Of a DNA stretch of 64,000 nucleotides, positions 53,878 through 64,000 are shown piece after piece. Under the pieces are notes generated by a model that was given only the letters and a program-made list of their open reading frames with translations, was not told the DNA's origin and made no database searches. Position 1 is the first letter of the stretch. Every line of letters begins with the position of its first letter. The translations under genes were made by a program, and so were the position numbers. Source of the stretch: Gammaproteobacteria bacterium RIFCSPHIGHO2_12_FULL_36_30 (GTDB taxonomy: Bacteria; Pseudomonadota; Gammaproteobacteria; Coxiellales; Coxiellaceae); contig MGXU01000003.1 in the NCBI GenBank assembly GCA_001801815.1, positions 170,018 to 234,017 of the forward strand. The letters are read 5' to 3'.

Positions 53878-55060
53878 AAACATAATAGTAAATCATGGTG
53901 CCAATAATTCCTAAAATAAAAAAGCTTGCCGCCAATAATTCCACACCGTCATGTACCAACATGCCGACAAACCCACTAATAAAAAATGCAGCGAGCATTT
54001 GAAAACTTCCATACAACGCACCTGCAGAACCTCTTTTATCATGAAATGGACTTAATGCTTTCGACGAACAATTGGATGTTACAAAAGATTGCGAAAACAT
54101 CGTAAAAAATACAGAAATCATAATAATTAAAATGCCGACTTCTTTAATTAAAATAAATGTAATTAATAAAATTCCAGCAAAAATAAGTAAAAAGAAGCCA
54201 CTCAGTAATGTTTTTTGACTACCCATTCTTTTGATGCACATCGTATTGAAAATTCGTCCAACAAAATTAGCAAGTCCCGCAATTGCAGTTAGCCAACCAT
54301 ACATCACAGGCGATAAATGAAATTGAATTTGAAAAATAAACGAACTTAATGTTGCGTAAACCATTCCAACAGCAACTGCAATTCCCGTCATAAAAGTGCA
54401 ACCAACAAAAACACGGTGTGTTAATAAACTTTTATAATTGTGAAAAATAATTTTTGGATTACACGCTTTTGGATTTTTAAATTTATTTGTTTCGGGGCAA
54501 AAAAATGCGTATAGCAAAACTGTGAAAGTTAAAATAGCACCCAACGTAATAAAATTTGCCTGCCAATCAAACCAATGTTGAATATAACCACCCATTGCTG
54601 GCGCAAATAACGGAGAAATATTAATAAACATATTAAAATAAGAACCAATCACGGCGAATCGATCGCCTTGTAAAATATCAGCAATAATTGTTCTACCCAA
54701 TCCAATGCAAACACCGGATCCGACACCTTGAAAGAATCGTGTTAACAAAAAAGAATTAATATTAGTCGTAAAAGCAGCGCTAAAACTTGCAATAACTGCG
54801 ATGCTGAGTCCCAATATTACCGCAGGTTTTCGACCAAAACGATCTGACATTGGTCCGTAAAACAAAAGACTTAATCCCATTCCCAATAAAAAAATAGAGA
54901 CAGATTGTTGTATTTTTTGCTGATTGGTATGCATAAAACTCATGATATGCGGCATCGACGCTAAATGAATATCAATACCTAAATTGCTACAAATACCAAG
55001 CACAACAACAATGGCGAGCGTTTTAAATTCTTCGCGTGTAACGGAAAATTCAGAACTCAT
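53822..55060 (-). CDS. MFS exporter, Bcr/CflA type
   Basis: 412 aa. [14 protein letters not shown] at helix 1, [16 protein letters not shown] in loop 2-3, [22 protein letters not shown] in helices 4-5, and motif C in [17 protein letters not shown]. Probable drug or metabolite export. The start has a weak SD. Its last 56 bp overlap the DUF202 gene. Confidence 0.86.
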   Translation of the reverse strand: MSSEFSVTREEFKTLAIVVVLGICSNLGIDIHLASMPHIMSFMHTNQQKIQQSVSIFLLGMGLSLLFYGPMSDRFGRKPAVILGLSIAVIASFSAAFTTNINSFLLTRFFQGVGSGVCIGLGRTIIADILQGDRFAVIGSYFNMFINISPLFAPAMGGYIQHWFDWQANFITLGAILTFTVLLYAFFCPETNKFKNPKACNPKIIFHNYKSLLTHRVFVGCTFMTGIAVAVGMVYATLSSFIFQIQFHLSPVMYGWLTAIAGLANFVGRIFNTMCIKRMGSQKTLLSGFFLLIFAGILLITFILIKEVGILIIMISVFFTMFSQSFVTSNCSSKALSPFHDKRGSAGALYGSFQMLAAFFISGFVGMLVHDGVELLAASFFILGIIGTMIYYYVFKDSAPSKLNILPTPHQK

Positions 55061-55192
55061 ATTTCAGTACTTTCGGTTGTAAAGGTAAGTGATTGTAATA
55101 CAGTTTTGCCAAATCAAAAACACATAAACGCAAATAGCTTTCCGCCAATTTCGTGCTATATTTACCGAAACTTCAGCACTAGGAATTTGCCC

Positions 55193-56098
55193 TTGAAAAT
55201 AGCCATTTTATCAAGAAACAAGAAGTTATATTCAACCCATCGGTTGGTTGAAGCAGCACACGCACGTGGGCATGAAGTACAAGTGATTGATTATCTCAGA
55301 TGTTATATGAATATCACTGCTGAACAACCTTCAATTCAATATAAAGGCCATATTCTCGAAGGGTTTGATGCAATCATTCCGCGCATCGGCGCAAACCGCA
55401 CATTTTACGGCACTGCTATTTTAAGACAATTTGAAACGATGGGTACATATAGCATTAATTCATCATTAGCAATTACTCGTTCACGCGATAAATTACGCTC
55501 ACAACAATTACTCGTAATGAAAGGCGTGAATATGCCTGCAACTGGTTTCGCGCATGCGGCAAGCGATATTAATGACTTAATTGATTTAGTTGGCGGGCCG
55601 CCATTAATTATTAAATTAGTTGAAGGCACGCAAGGCGTAGGTGTTGTATTAGCAGAAACACGAAAAGCAGCTGAAAGTGTAACGCAAACTTTACGCGGCT
55701 TAAATGCAAATATTATTTTGCAGGAATATATTGCCGAATCAAAAGGCTCGGATATTAGATGTTTTGTTGTTGGTGATAAAGTAGTTGCTGCAATGCAACG
55801 CATCGCTGCGCCCGGAGAATTTCGCGCAAACATTCATCGTGGTGGCACCGCAGAACATGTTCGCATTAATAAAGCAGAACGCGAAGCTGCAATTAAAGCC
55901 GCAAAAATAATGGGATTGGGTATGGCAGGTGTTGATTTAATTCGCTCAAAACGCGGGCCACTTATTTTAGAAATTAATTCTTCGCCTGGATTAGAAGGAA
56001 TTGAAACGGCAACACAAAAAGATATTGCGAGTTCGATCATCAAACATATTGAAAAAAATGCAAAACCAATAGGACCACGTAGTCGTTATCAGGGTTGA
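55193..56098 (+). CDS. rimK: RimK: ribosomal protein S6 glutamate ligase
   Basis: 301 aa ATP-grasp enzyme that adds Glu residues to S6. Seen: [77 protein letters not shown] and [13 protein letters not shown]. The start is TTG at 55193, which gives exactly the E. coli N-terminus (MKIAILSR), with AGGA 8 nt upstream. A frame open from 55106 adds non-family residues. Its partner, the retropepsin-like gene, follows by 7 bp. Confidence 0.96.
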   Translation: MKIAILSRNKKLYSTHRLVEAAHARGHEVQVIDYLRCYMNITAEQPSIQYKGHILEGFDAIIPRIGANRTFYGTAILRQFETMGTYSINSSLAITRSRDKLRSQQLLVMKGVNMPATGFAHAASDINDLIDLVGGPPLIIKLVEGTQGVGVVLAETRKAAESVTQTLRGLNANIILQEYIAESKGSDIRCFVVGDKVVAAMQRIAAPGEFRANIHRGGTAEHVRINKAEREAAIKAAKIMGLGMAGVDLIRSKRGPLILEINSSPGLEGIETATQKDIASSIIKHIEKNAKPIGPRSRYQG

Positions 56099-56105
56099 AA
56101 CGAAG

Positions 56106-56597
56106 ATGACGGGAAACGCAAAATTAAAATTACGAAATAGATTGCTCATTGGTCGCGACGAATGGTGTGCGTTGCCGAATTTACATATTCCTGCAATTAA
56201 AGCAAAAATTGACACTGGTGCAAAAACATCTGCATTACATGCATTTAATATTAAACGTGTTAGAAAAAATAAAAAAAAATATGTGCGATTTGAAATTCAT
56301 CCATTACAACGTAATGAAAAAACATTAATATCATGCATTGCGCCATTGATCGATGAAAGACATATCATGAGTTCTAGTGGACATATTGAACATCGTTACG
56401 TCATTGTGACAACACTTGTTATCGGCGATCAACATTGGGAAATGGAAGTAACTTTATCTAATCGCGATCCACTGCGATATCGTTTATTACTTGGGCGCGA
56501 AGCGCTGAATAATCGCGTTTTGATCGATCCGAGTCTTAGCTGTCATCAAAAAAAGATTAAATATAAAAAAGCGTTAAAACTGTACCATTCGGTATGA
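56106..56597 (+). CDS. DUF785 (PF05618) retropepsin-like protein, RimB-type
   Basis: 163 aa. The aspartic-protease-like motif AKIDTGAKTSALHA (D36) is at residues 33-46, and the C-terminus has YRLLLGREALNNRVLIDP. The family is usually annotated as ATP-dependent zinc protease; a retropepsin-like RimB that trims glutamate tails added by RimK has been described. Placement after rimK fits this. Confidence 0.88.
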   Translation: MTGNAKLKLRNRLLIGRDEWCALPNLHIPAIKAKIDTGAKTSALHAFNIKRVRKNKKKYVRFEIHPLQRNEKTLISCIAPLIDERHIMSSSGHIEHRYVIVTTLVIGDQHWEMEVTLSNRDPLRYRLLLGREALNNRVLIDPSLSCHQKKIKYKKALKLYHSV

Positions 56598-56662
56598 TAG
56601 AATTATATGCATTACTTTGCACTATCGCGAAGTACCCCATGTTAATTCAAGGAGAAAAACAC

Positions 56663-56980
56663 ATGAAAAAATTATTGCTAGGAGCAAGTATTATTGCTTT
56701 AACTGCTGTAACGAGCTTGACATTTGCTGTCGATCAAACCAATGATCAAATGCAAACGCAACCTGCAACAACTGCAACAACTGCAACACCTGACACACAG
56801 CAAGCAATGCCAACCAATACAGACAACTCTGCAACAACAACTACTACAACGCCTGATGCTGATCAAGCAGCTGCAGATAAGAAAAAACAAGAAATGATGG
56901 ACCAAACACAACAACCAGCAAATACAACACCTGCAACACAACCTGCTGCACCATCGCAATCTGGTAGTTCAAGTTATTAA
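56663..56980 (+). CDS. Secreted Thr/Ala/Gln-rich low-complexity protein
   Basis: 105 aa. Signal peptide MKKLLLGASIIALTAVTSLTFA, then an Ala-Thr-Gln-Pro-rich region with no cysteine, ending QSGSSSY. SD AAGGAG, 8 nt. Probably a disordered periplasmic or surface protein. A frame open from 56594 would add 23 residues and is less likely. Confidence 0.72.
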   Translation: MKKLLLGASIIALTAVTSLTFAVDQTNDQMQTQPATTATTATPDTQQAMPTNTDNSATTTTTTPDADQAAADKKKQEMMDQTQQPANTTPATQPAAPSQSGSSSY

Positions 56981-56997
56981 AATAAATAAGGTGGTTT

Positions 56998-57032
56998 AAA
57001 AAAGAAAGCGCCAAACAAACATATTTGGCGCT
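56998..57032 (-). terminator. Rho-independent terminator for the 57049 gene
   Basis: AGCGCCAAA (57007-57015) / TTTGGCGCT (57024-57032), nine perfect pairs; on the minus strand followed by TTTCTTTTTT. It may also stop the convergent 56663 transcript, though without a T run on that side. Confidence 0.85.
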
Positions 57033-57048
57033 CAATAAACAGAAACAA

Positions 57049-57273
57049 TTACGCTTTTGTTTTTGCTGGTGTAACTTCAGCTTTTTTCATAGCTTTTTTA
57101 TGCATTTTTTTGCATTTTTTGCTATTTTTTTTGCAATGTTTATGCATGTGTTTTTTATGCATTGTTTTTGCAGGTGCAGCTGTTGTTGAAGTTGTTGCAT
57201 TTGCAGCAAACACACTGGTTACAAACAAGCTTGCCAAAATAACTACAAGCGCTTTTTTAAAATTACTTTTCAT
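57049..57273 (-). CDS. Secreted Lys/His/Cys-rich small protein
   Basis: 74 aa. Signal MKSNFKKALVVILASLFVTSVFA, then a mature part of about 50 residues dominated by Lys and His with two Cys (KHMHKHCKKNSKKCKK). Such composition could bind metal, heme or nucleic acid; no family recognised. SD GGAG (GGAGTACTCGG). Terminator follows the stop. Confidence 0.75.
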   Translation of the reverse strand: MKSNFKKALVVILASLFVTSVFAANATTSTTAAPAKTMHKKHMHKHCKKNSKKCKKMHKKAMKKAEVTPAKTKA

Positions 57274-57550
57274 CCGAGTACTCCATCTATAAATAAAGAA
57301 AAACCACCATGTGTCAACACATAGTAGCCCGTTGATTTTAATTACCTAGCGATAAGACTTTTTCGCAACAACGGCCACGAAAAGCCTGACCACTCAGCAA
57401 CTACAAAATATATCTTGCTTATATGCTTCTGACAACAAGAATCTGTAAAAAATACACAAAATAAGTAGAATCTTGTTATACGATTGCATGCCCAAACAAG
57501 AATCAGTACACTGACGATTCAAAATACGTATTTTTCAAACGAGTTAAATC

Positions 57551-57802
57551 ATGTCTACTACTCGCAAAACAAAAAAAACTGCGCCAGCTGATTTTGAAAA
57601 ATCACTAACCCACTTAAATCAGTTAATTGAAAAAATGGAAACTGGACAGCTCAGCTTGGAGGCATCGCTCAGCTGTTTTGAAGAAGGAATTGCACTCATT
57701 CGACATTGTCAACAAACACTAAATACAGCGGAACAAAAAATACAAATTTTAACGGAAAAAACAGGTAAAACATCGCTCACTGATTTTAATCATGATGAAT
57801 AA
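57551..57802 (+). CDS. xseB: Exodeoxyribonuclease VII small subunit
   Basis: 83 aa: DFEKSLTHLNQLIEKMETGQLSLEASLSCFEEGIALIRHCQQTLNTAEQKIQIL, the classic XseB helical segment. Overlaps ispA by 11 bp, the usual xseB-ispA coupling. The 277 bp upstream holds no gene; I see only the repeated word ACAAGAATC there. Confidence 0.95.
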   Translation: MSTTRKTKKTAPADFEKSLTHLNQLIEKMETGQLSLEASLSCFEEGIALIRHCQQTLNTAEQKIQILTEKTGKTSLTDFNHDE

Positions 57803-58658
57803 TTATCGCGAACGCGTAGAAAATACGCTAAAACAAGCTATTTTCTCGACAAATCATGCTCCGTTTCTTCAAAAAGCAATGGCGTATTCTGCATTAAATG
57901 GTGGAAAACGATTGCGTCCGATATTTGTATATGCAACAGCCGCTTGTTTTGGAAAAATTACACCTGATCTTGATTTAATTGCCGCGGCAATTGAGTGTAT
58001 TCATTGTTATTCGTTAATTCACGATGATTTACCCGCGATGGATGATGACAACTTACGTCGCGGCAAACCAACTTGTCATATTGCATTTGGTGAGGCAACT
58101 GCTATTTTAGCAGGCGATGCGTTACATGCATTAGCTTTTGAATTACTATCAAAACCATCAAGTATTTCAGCGTCGACCCAATTAAAAATAATTCAAGTGG
58201 TCGCGACACATGCTGGTTTGTCTGGAATGGCTGCTGGTCAATCTCTCGATTTGTTGGCAGAAGGAAAAAAATTATCTGCGTGTGAATTAGAACATATTCA
58301 TCATTTAAAAACCGGTGCTTTAATTAGTGCGAGCGTTACAATTGGCGCATTGGGTGCGGGATGTGAAAATGAATCTATTTTAAAAACATTAGATCAATTT
58401 TCAAATCGAATCGGTTTAGCATTTCAATTGCAAGATGATTTACTTGATGTAACTGGAAACAGCAAAAATCTCGGTAAAAATACGGGTCAAGATGCAAAAC
58501 ACGAAAAAGCGACATACGCAATTTTGCTCGGCGTTGATGCAACGCGACAAAAAATTCACGCGCTGATACAAGAAGCGATGACATTATTAAAATCGCTATT
58601 GCAAGACACGTCGCAGCTTGAATTGCTATGCAATAATTTAATTTCGAGAAGTAATTAA
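57792..58658 (+). CDS. ispA: Farnesyl diphosphate synthase
   Basis: 288 aa polyprenyl synthase: GGKRLRPIFVYATA, first Asp-rich motif DDLPAMDDDNLRRGKPT, second in QLQDDLLDV. Makes FPP for undecaprenyl phosphate and quinones. ATG at 57792 or 57795. In E. coli dxs follows directly; here a DUF945 gene on the other strand lies between. Confidence 0.95.
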   Translation: MMNNYRERVENTLKQAIFSTNHAPFLQKAMAYSALNGGKRLRPIFVYATAACFGKITPDLDLIAAAIECIHCYSLIHDDLPAMDDDNLRRGKPTCHIAFGEATAILAGDALHALAFELLSKPSSISASTQLKIIQVVATHAGLSGMAAGQSLDLLAEGKKLSACELEHIHHLKTGALISASVTIGALGAGCENESILKTLDQFSNRIGLAFQLQDDLLDVTGNSKNLGKNTGQDAKHEKATYAILLGVDATRQKIHALIQEAMTLLKSLLQDTSQLELLCNNLISRSN

Positions 58659-58690
58659 GAAGAACCGGGTATTTTGTTTTTAGACGAAGA

Positions 58691-60562
58691 TTATCCCGGC
58701 ACTTTCCAAGCAACGCCATTGATCGTCACTACATCACCATTTCCGGTCAAATCCATCACATAAGCACTGCCCACTTTTTTTAAATAACCTTGTGATAATG
58801 CATATTGCAAAAATTTCGCTGCTTGTTCTTCAAATGGCGGCTCAGTTTTTGCACTTGCAACTGTTGTCGGTGTCATTTTTGATGTATCTGGCGTAACAGA
58901 CAACGCCGCTTGTTCACTTAAAAAAGTATCAACATAATTAGCTGGAAATAATAAATGTAATTCATAAGATGCTTGATGCATATCGCCAATTAACGTCGGC
59001 GCAGTTGTTGCGGTTACATCTAAATTTGGCCATGACAATTCACCGTGTAATTTCATTTCGCCTTCTGGTGTATTCATATCATGCGTGATAATCACTTTTG
59101 TTTGTGGTGAAATTAATTGCGCATATGCATTTGCTAAATTCATCCAACGTTCTGCAATCGGTGCGGATTGATCTGGATTATATTGCACAACTTTTTGCGT
59201 AGCTGCTGCAATACCACGAAATGCAGTATAATTCATTCCTAGAAATTCAAGTTCACCATTTATTTTCTGAAAACATTTATTCGAAAAACATAATTTTCCA
59301 AGTTGCCATTGCATTGTTTGAGATAAGTTACTTACATCGCCATTCAATGCACTTTGATAAGAAAATCCAGTGGCAGAAAATTCAGAATCATTTGCTGGAT
59401 GCGTATTTTGCACGTCCAATTTATCAATTATCAATTTTGAATGTCTTGCGAAAACTGTATTATTATATTCGTTGTATTGCAGTGCTTTTAGTGAAAATGT
59501 TTTATTGGTTTTTTCATCAGCATATGTCCAACTCGGCACAGCAAATTGTAATGTGCTGACATTATGAGTGGCAACATCAAAATAATCGTGCTCCACCGGT
59601 AACGTTGGGAAACTCACATCGTAATGCCCTTGCAACTGACCCATGGGTGTTGTGATTGACAAGCCTGTAATATTTGCCCACGTGTCGTTACGAATCATTT
59701 CTGTTAAAAAATGCTGAAATACTGCCATCCACGCTGTTGGTTTCGCTGCTGCTTTCGCATCAGATGCTTGTTTCAATACAATCACTTCTTCTAATAATTT
59801 CGCTATTTTTTGTGTATCAAAATGCACACCGCTAATATCAATAGCATCAGCGTTCGCTGTCACTGACGTCAACGCGCCGTCAGGTAATGCAGCAGTTAAT
59901 TGATCTTGATGAAGACCAAGTCCTAATATTAATTGCCAGTTTCGTTCGCCTAAATAATTCGCTTCTAAAGTCGATGTTAATTGTTGAACGCCGGCCGAAA
60001 TTGATTTCGCTGGATTTTGATATTGCACATTATTTCCAACAAGGCGAAATAAAAAATGATCGGCTTTTACATTGCTTTGCATATGCAAAACCAATGAGCC
60101 TATTTGCAGATCATTATCAGCGCCAGCTTGTTTTTTTGTAACCAAAATAAATGCGCCACGTTCACCACCAAATCCCACATTTTCTCGAAATGATAATTCA
60201 AATGGTGAATCTTTTGTTAGTTGAAAATTATCTGCAGTGATCATGCCAAAACCAGTCAACAAACGATTTGCAAAGCGATATGATGGACCATGTGTAATGA
60301 CGATGGGAATTGTATTTAATATTTCAAAATCACCGCTCGATGTTTTCTGCTCTACTTGTATCGTCGCTGTAGAGTGAAACCAGCCACGATGATAATTTGT
60401 TAAATTCAATTGAATACCTAACACATCGCCCAATGTTTTATTTTCATTTTGAAAGAAAGTAGTGCTGTAGCGTTGCGCCATAATTCCAAATGAAAATGGC
60501 AATAATAAATAAATGCCCGCTATAATCACGATGATCAATGAAAATTTGATAAAGCGACGCAT
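58691..60562 (-). CDS. DUF945 (YdgA-like) protein
   Basis: 623 aa. One N-terminal membrane helix (FSLIIVIIAGIYLLLPFSFG), then a long periplasmic region with YHRGWFHSTATIQVE, the hallmark early motif of DUF945/YdgA. Ends in a domain with LSQGYLKKVGSAYVMDLTGNGDVVTINGVAW. Function unknown in general. SD GGAGATAAAAA. It interrupts the usual ispA-dxs order. Confidence 0.86.
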   Translation of the reverse strand: MRRFIKFSLIIVIIAGIYLLLPFSFGIMAQRYSTTFFQNENKTLGDVLGIQLNLTNYHRGWFHSTATIQVEQKTSSGDFEILNTIPIVITHGPSYRFANRLLTGFGMITADNFQLTKDSPFELSFRENVGFGGERGAFILVTKKQAGADNDLQIGSLVLHMQSNVKADHFLFRLVGNNVQYQNPAKSISAGVQQLTSTLEANYLGERNWQLILGLGLHQDQLTAALPDGALTSVTANADAIDISGVHFDTQKIAKLLEEVIVLKQASDAKAAAKPTAWMAVFQHFLTEMIRNDTWANITGLSITTPMGQLQGHYDVSFPTLPVEHDYFDVATHNVSTLQFAVPSWTYADEKTNKTFSLKALQYNEYNNTVFARHSKLIIDKLDVQNTHPANDSEFSATGFSYQSALNGDVSNLSQTMQWQLGKLCFSNKCFQKINGELEFLGMNYTAFRGIAAATQKVVQYNPDQSAPIAERWMNLANAYAQLISPQTKVIITHDMNTPEGEMKLHGELSWPNLDVTATTAPTLIGDMHQASYELHLLFPANYVDTFLSEQAALSVTPDTSKMTPTTVASAKTEPPFEEQAAKFLQYALSQGYLKKVGSAYVMDLTGNGDVVTINGVAWKVPG

Positions 60563-60719
60563 TTTTTATCTCCAATTAGCAGCTGCGAAAAAGGCACAGA
60601 ATATCTTGCCAAACTTTACGCATTAAAACAATGTTTTACTCAAATGAAAATTTCCTAACATTTATGAATAATAGTCGCTATAATGTGCTTTTTTAACGTC
60701 AAACACAGGCTTTTTACGG

Positions 60720-62615
60720 ATGACCACCGCAACAAATGCATTTCCCTTGCTCAGTAAAATCAATGATCCGCAAGACCTGCGTCAATTACCGGAAGAACAA
60801 TTGCCAGCGCTTGCAAAAGAATTGCGAGATTATTTAGTTGATCGGTTAGATCAATGTGGTGGACATTTCGGCGCGAATTTAGGAACAATTGAATTAACGA
60901 TTGCGCTGCATTATGTGTATAACACACCTGAAGATCGACTTGTTTGGGATGTTGGTCATCAAGCTTATCCACATAAAATTTTGACTGGACGTCGCGATCA
61001 AATTCATACCGTCAGACAAGCGAATGGATTAGCGCCATTTCCAAAACGCGGTGAAAGTGAATATGATTGTTTTGGCACTGGACATTCCAGCACTTCTATC
61101 GGCGCAGCACTTGGAATGGCAACCGCTGCAAAATTAAGCGAACAAGATCGCAAAGTCATCGCAATTATTGGTGATGGCGGTTTAACTGGTGGGCAAGCTT
61201 TCGAAGCGCTAAATCATGGCGGCGGAATTAATCCCAACATGTTAGTTATTCTCAATGATAACAAAATGTCTATTTCAGAAAATGTCGGCGCTCTCAGTCA
61301 TTATTTAGGACGTATTTTATCGGGAAAAACATACGCAACATTACGCGAACGCAGCAAAAAAATTCTCTCGAAAATTCCACACGTCTCACGTTTAGTTAAA
61401 AAAACAGAATCGCATTTAAAAAATATGATTGTACCTGGCGCATTATTTGATGAGCTTGGATTTAATTATATTGGCCCGATTGATGGGCATGATTTACCGA
61501 TATTAATAAAAACATTACGCACATTAAAATCATTACACGGCGCAAAATTATTACATATTATTACAACGAAAGGAAAAGGTTATGCGCCGGCCGAAGCTGC
61601 GCAAATTGATTTTCATGCTGTAAAACCAGGGTTTTATTCAAAGGCGTCACAAACCACTTCTTCTGTGAAAAAACCAACTTACTCAGATATTTTTGGTGAT
61701 TGGTTATGTGATATGGCAGCTGCTGATTCACAATTAATTGGCATTACGCCTGCAATGCGCGAAGGTTCTGGCATGGTTGATTTTGCAAAAAAATTTCCCG
61801 ATCGTTATTTTGATGTTGGAATTGCAGAACAACACGCACTCACTTTTGCAGCAGGTTTAGCGTGTGAAAATAAAAAACCTGTCGTTGCAATTTATTCGAC
61901 ATTTTTACAACGCGCATACGATCAATTAATTCATGATGTCGCGCTGCAAAATTTAGATGTTACTTTTGGTATTGATCGCGCAGGATTAGTGGGATCAGAT
62001 GGTCCAACACATGCGGGCAGTTTTGATTTAAGTTATTTACGCTGCATTCCCAACATCATTGTAATGGCGCCAACGGATGAAAATGAATGTCGTCAAATGT
62101 TAACGACGGCTTTCTATTACAAAGGTCCTGCTGCTGTTCGATATCCGCGTGGAACTGGAACGGGAGTTAATGTTGAAAAAGCATTAACGAGCATTCCAAT
62201 TGGAAAAGCAATTTCTGTTCGTCAAGGAAAACGAATTGCATTATTAGTATTTGGAAGTTTATTAAAACCTGCGCTGCAAGCTGCAGAATTATTAAATGCA
62301 ACCGTTATCAATATGCGATTTGTAAAACCAATTGATGAAAATTGTATTCTTGCAATGGAAAAAACACATGAATTACTCGTTACCATTGAAGAAAATGCAA
62401 TTATGGGTGGCGCGGGATCTGCTGTTGCAGAATGTTTATCATCTCATCATCTAAATCCAAAAATATTACATTTAGGCTTGCCTGATATATTTATTGATCA
62501 TGGAAATCCAGATCAAATGCTTAGTAATTGTGGATTAGATGCAAAAGGAATTGCACAATCAATTCAAAGTTACGATGAAAAATGTCACGCGACACACGAA
62601 GTTTTTGCTGCATGA
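60720..62615 (+). CDS. dxs: 1-Deoxy-D-xylulose-5-phosphate synthase
   Basis: 631 aa thiamine diphosphate enzyme, first step of the MEP isoprenoid pathway. [18 protein letters not shown] motif [18 protein letters not shown]...NDNKMSIS, and transketolase-type [35 protein letters not shown]. The SD is weak. Overlaps the smr gene by 4 bp. Confidence 0.97.
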   Translation: MTTATNAFPLLSKINDPQDLRQLPEEQLPALAKELRDYLVDRLDQCGGHFGANLGTIELTIALHYVYNTPEDRLVWDVGHQAYPHKILTGRRDQIHTVRQANGLAPFPKRGESEYDCFGTGHSSTSIGAALGMATAAKLSEQDRKVIAIIGDGGLTGGQAFEALNHGGGINPNMLVILNDNKMSISENVGALSHYLGRILSGKTYATLRERSKKILSKIPHVSRLVKKTESHLKNMIVPGALFDELGFNYIGPIDGHDLPILIKTLRTLKSLHGAKLLHIITTKGKGYAPAEAAQIDFHAVKPGFYSKASQTTSSVKKPTYSDIFGDWLCDMAAADSQLIGITPAMREGSGMVDFAKKFPDRYFDVGIAEQHALTFAAGLACENKKPVVAIYSTFLQRAYDQLIHDVALQNLDVTFGIDRAGLVGSDGPTHAGSFDLSYLRCIPNIIVMAPTDENECRQMLTTAFYYKGPAAVRYPRGTGTGVNVEKALTSIPIGKAISVRQGKRIALLVFGSLLKPALQAAELLNATVINMRFVKPIDENCILAMEKTHELLVTIEENAIMGGAGSAVAECLSSHHLNPKILHLGLPDIFIDHGNPDQMLSNCGLDAKGIAQSIQSYDEKCHATHEVFAA

Positions 62616-63154
62616 CGAAAAAATTATCTGACATTTCTGATGAAGAAAAAAAATTATTTCGTGATGCGGTTGCACATGTTAAACCACACAATAAATTCGA
62701 TGCACCAGAAACAACACAAAAAATTTACAAACCCGTGCAAATAAAATTACAAAAAGATTTTGTAGAAAAAAAATCGACATTTTTTTTGGATTCATCACAA
62801 CCAGAAATTGCTGGCGATACGATTATTTCTTTTTCTGGATCAGGTTTGCAAAATAAAAAATTCACGCAATTAAAACAAGGAAAAATGCGAACTGAAGCAA
62901 CATTAGATTTACACAAACACACAACAGATGAAGCGCTGCACGCAGTGGAAAATTTTTTACAGCACTGCCAGCAAAAAAATTTCCGTACAGTATGTATTAT
63001 TCACGGAAAAGGTTTTCTTTCTGTTGGTAATAAACCTGTTTTGAAAAATTTATTAAATAATTATTTGCGCGCACATCCGCGTGTTTTGGCATTTCATTCT
63101 GCGAAGAATAATCAGGGTGGAACCGGCGCGATTATGGTGCTTTTGAAAGCTTAA
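62612..63154 (+). CDS. Smr-domain protein (YdaL/SmrA-like)
   Basis: 180 aa. An N-terminal helical part ([16 protein letters not shown]) is followed by the Smr nuclease domain: [43 protein letters not shown] and [17 protein letters not shown]. Family members nick or cut DNA/RNA. Start is the ATG overlapping the dxs stop (ATGA). Its last 23 bp overlap the methyltransferase gene. Confidence 0.9.
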   Translation: MTKKLSDISDEEKKLFRDAVAHVKPHNKFDAPETTQKIYKPVQIKLQKDFVEKKSTFFLDSSQPEIAGDTIISFSGSGLQNKKFTQLKQGKMRTEATLDLHKHTTDEALHAVENFLQHCQQKNFRTVCIIHGKGFLSVGNKPVLKNLLNNYLRAHPRVLAFHSAKNNQGGTGAIMVLLKA

Positions 63155-63836
63155 TTGAATCTACACGAATGAAAACCTCATCAAACGATTCATCATCATT
63201 TTCAGGTATTTTTATTTTCCATCCATGTCCATAAATTATTTCTAATGTGACAGGAAAATAATTTTCTGTTTTATATTTTTCGTAATGAGGTAATATCGCT
63301 TGCCATTTATTTTTATCAATCGAATTAATTATTTTTAAATCTTCCAATAATAAATCAGTGTTATCATAAGCAATAATTATTTCTTCACGATCCACAACTG
63401 GATCTGAAAAATGTAATTGTCGCAACCAATCACCAACATGGTGCATATCAACAAAATTTGTTGCGAGAAAATCAGACGAACTTTCACGCAATTCAAAAAA
63501 ACTATCTGGCCCTAAACTCGTCAACAACAACAATCCCTCTTCACGCAAAATACGCCAAAATTGCTGCACTAAATACAACGGCTCGCGCGCATTTAATAAT
63601 GAAAAATGGGAAAAAATAAAATCATGGGAATTATTTTCCAATTGATCCAATAATTTTAAATCAATAATATTTTTTATTTGCGCAGATGGATATCGTTCTT
63701 GTAATTTTTTTACAACACATTCCATTTCAAATCCCACAATCAAAATCGTTTCAGGTTGAATACGAATATAATCCAATCGCGCTAATAAATTATTAACGAT
63801 TTCGTAATAAGCATGATTTTCAGGGAATTTTGTCAT
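63132..63836 (-). CDS. BioC-like SAM-dependent methyltransferase
   Basis: 234 aa, starting MTKFPENHAYYEIVNNLLARLDYIR; SAM-binding region ILIVGFEMECVVKK (a poor GxGxG). Conserved BioC features: FIFSHFSLLNAREP, WRILREEGLLLLTSLGPDSF and near the C-terminus FPVTLEIIYGHGWKI. BioC methylates malonyl-ACP to start biotin synthesis; the degenerate motif I leaves that role in doubt. Two starts, 63836 and 63881, both with weak SD. No gene seen in the last 119 bp. Confidence 0.75.
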   Translation of the reverse strand: MTKFPENHAYYEIVNNLLARLDYIRIQPETILIVGFEMECVVKKLQERYPSAQIKNIIDLKLLDQLENNSHDFIFSHFSLLNAREPLYLVQQFWRILREEGLLLLTSLGPDSFFELRESSSDFLATNFVDMHHVGDWLRQLHFSDPVVDREEIIIAYDNTDLLLEDLKIINSIDKNKWQAILPHYEKYKTENYFPVTLEIIYGHGWKIKIPENDDESFDEVFIRVDSIKLSKAP

Positions 63837-64000
63837 TGGATAATCGTAACAGATGTTTTTAGAATTGCAATCAGTGTACATTTCGTATTACAGTTATGTG
63901 ACTTATCAATTATTCGGCGTTTCGCATTCTTTAAAGAATCATCTGAACTAGCGAGCGTTCTGTTGTTATGTAATGTTGTGTGAGGAGCGTCTAAGCCTAT

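Noticed and set aside
55405..55833. 142-codon frame opposite rimK
   Set aside because: Shadow of a well-conserved gene; composition and lack of SD do not support it.
57430..57510. Repeated ACAAGAATC words upstream of xseB, considered as a CRISPR or iteron array
   Set aside because: Only two copies with irregular spacing.

Overview
This is a 64 kb, AT-rich, densely coded bacterial chromosome segment. The gene content (lptFG, valS, fur-bamE, rnfH-ratA, smpB-ssrA, coaBC, rimK with its retropepsin-like partner, xseB-ispA-dxs, YejM/PbgA) points to a gammaproteobacterium. A plant/amoeba-type 7-dehydrocholesterol reductase, a low GC content and many secreted or membrane proteins of unknown function suggest a host-associated member of the Legionellales (Coxiella/Legionella relatives). 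That placement is inference from gene content, not a database match. The window opens inside speA.

Layout. 1-18.7 kb is mostly core. It holds speA (3' part), an operon with a WbpE-like sugar aminotransferase and an SDR dehydrogenase, purB, a YiiX-type permuted papain-fold protein, and a YejM/PbgA-type sulfatase-fold membrane protein. A sterol reductase follows, preceded by a perfect heptanucleotide tandem repeat, then an FNR-type regulator, lptF-lptG, valS-fur-bamE, rnfH-ratA, smpB and the tmRNA gene.

About 18.8-33.8 kb is accessory. Two paralogous cassettes each start with an S24-like helix-turn-helix regulator whose protease residues are missing, followed by an unrecognised protein made of two copies of a short repeat domain and, further on, a VUT/YhhQ-type transporter. 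The first cassette also carries a nitrilase-fold amidase, the second a mandelate-racemase-type enolase-superfamily enzyme. Between and around them lie a free L-proline-hydroxylase-like oxygenase with a polytopic membrane protein and a DMT exporter, a GNAT acetyltransferase, an MFS exporter, an ATP-grasp ligase with a TIM-barrel isomerase, and a HAD hydrolase. Together they look like an uncharacterised amino-acid or nucleobase-like small-molecule uptake, modification and export island with its own regulators. Short palindromes built on AAACGTACRT occur before ssrA, between the two inner operons and at the far edge.

34-64 kb returns to ordinary genes with several transport and envelope blocks: yhbY, coaBC-MFS, a PagL-like lipid A deacylase, a complete RND tripartite efflux operon, a rhodanese, gloB, cupins, an NlpC/P60 lipoprotein, a LysR regulator, several MFS carriers, a glycine-heptad membrane protein with a DUF202 partner, rimK with a DUF785 protease, two low-complexity secreted proteins, xseB-ispA, a DUF945 protein, dxs-smr and a BioC-like methyltransferase. 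There is no CRISPR array, transposase, integrase or tRNA gene that I can see; the only stable RNA recognised is tmRNA.
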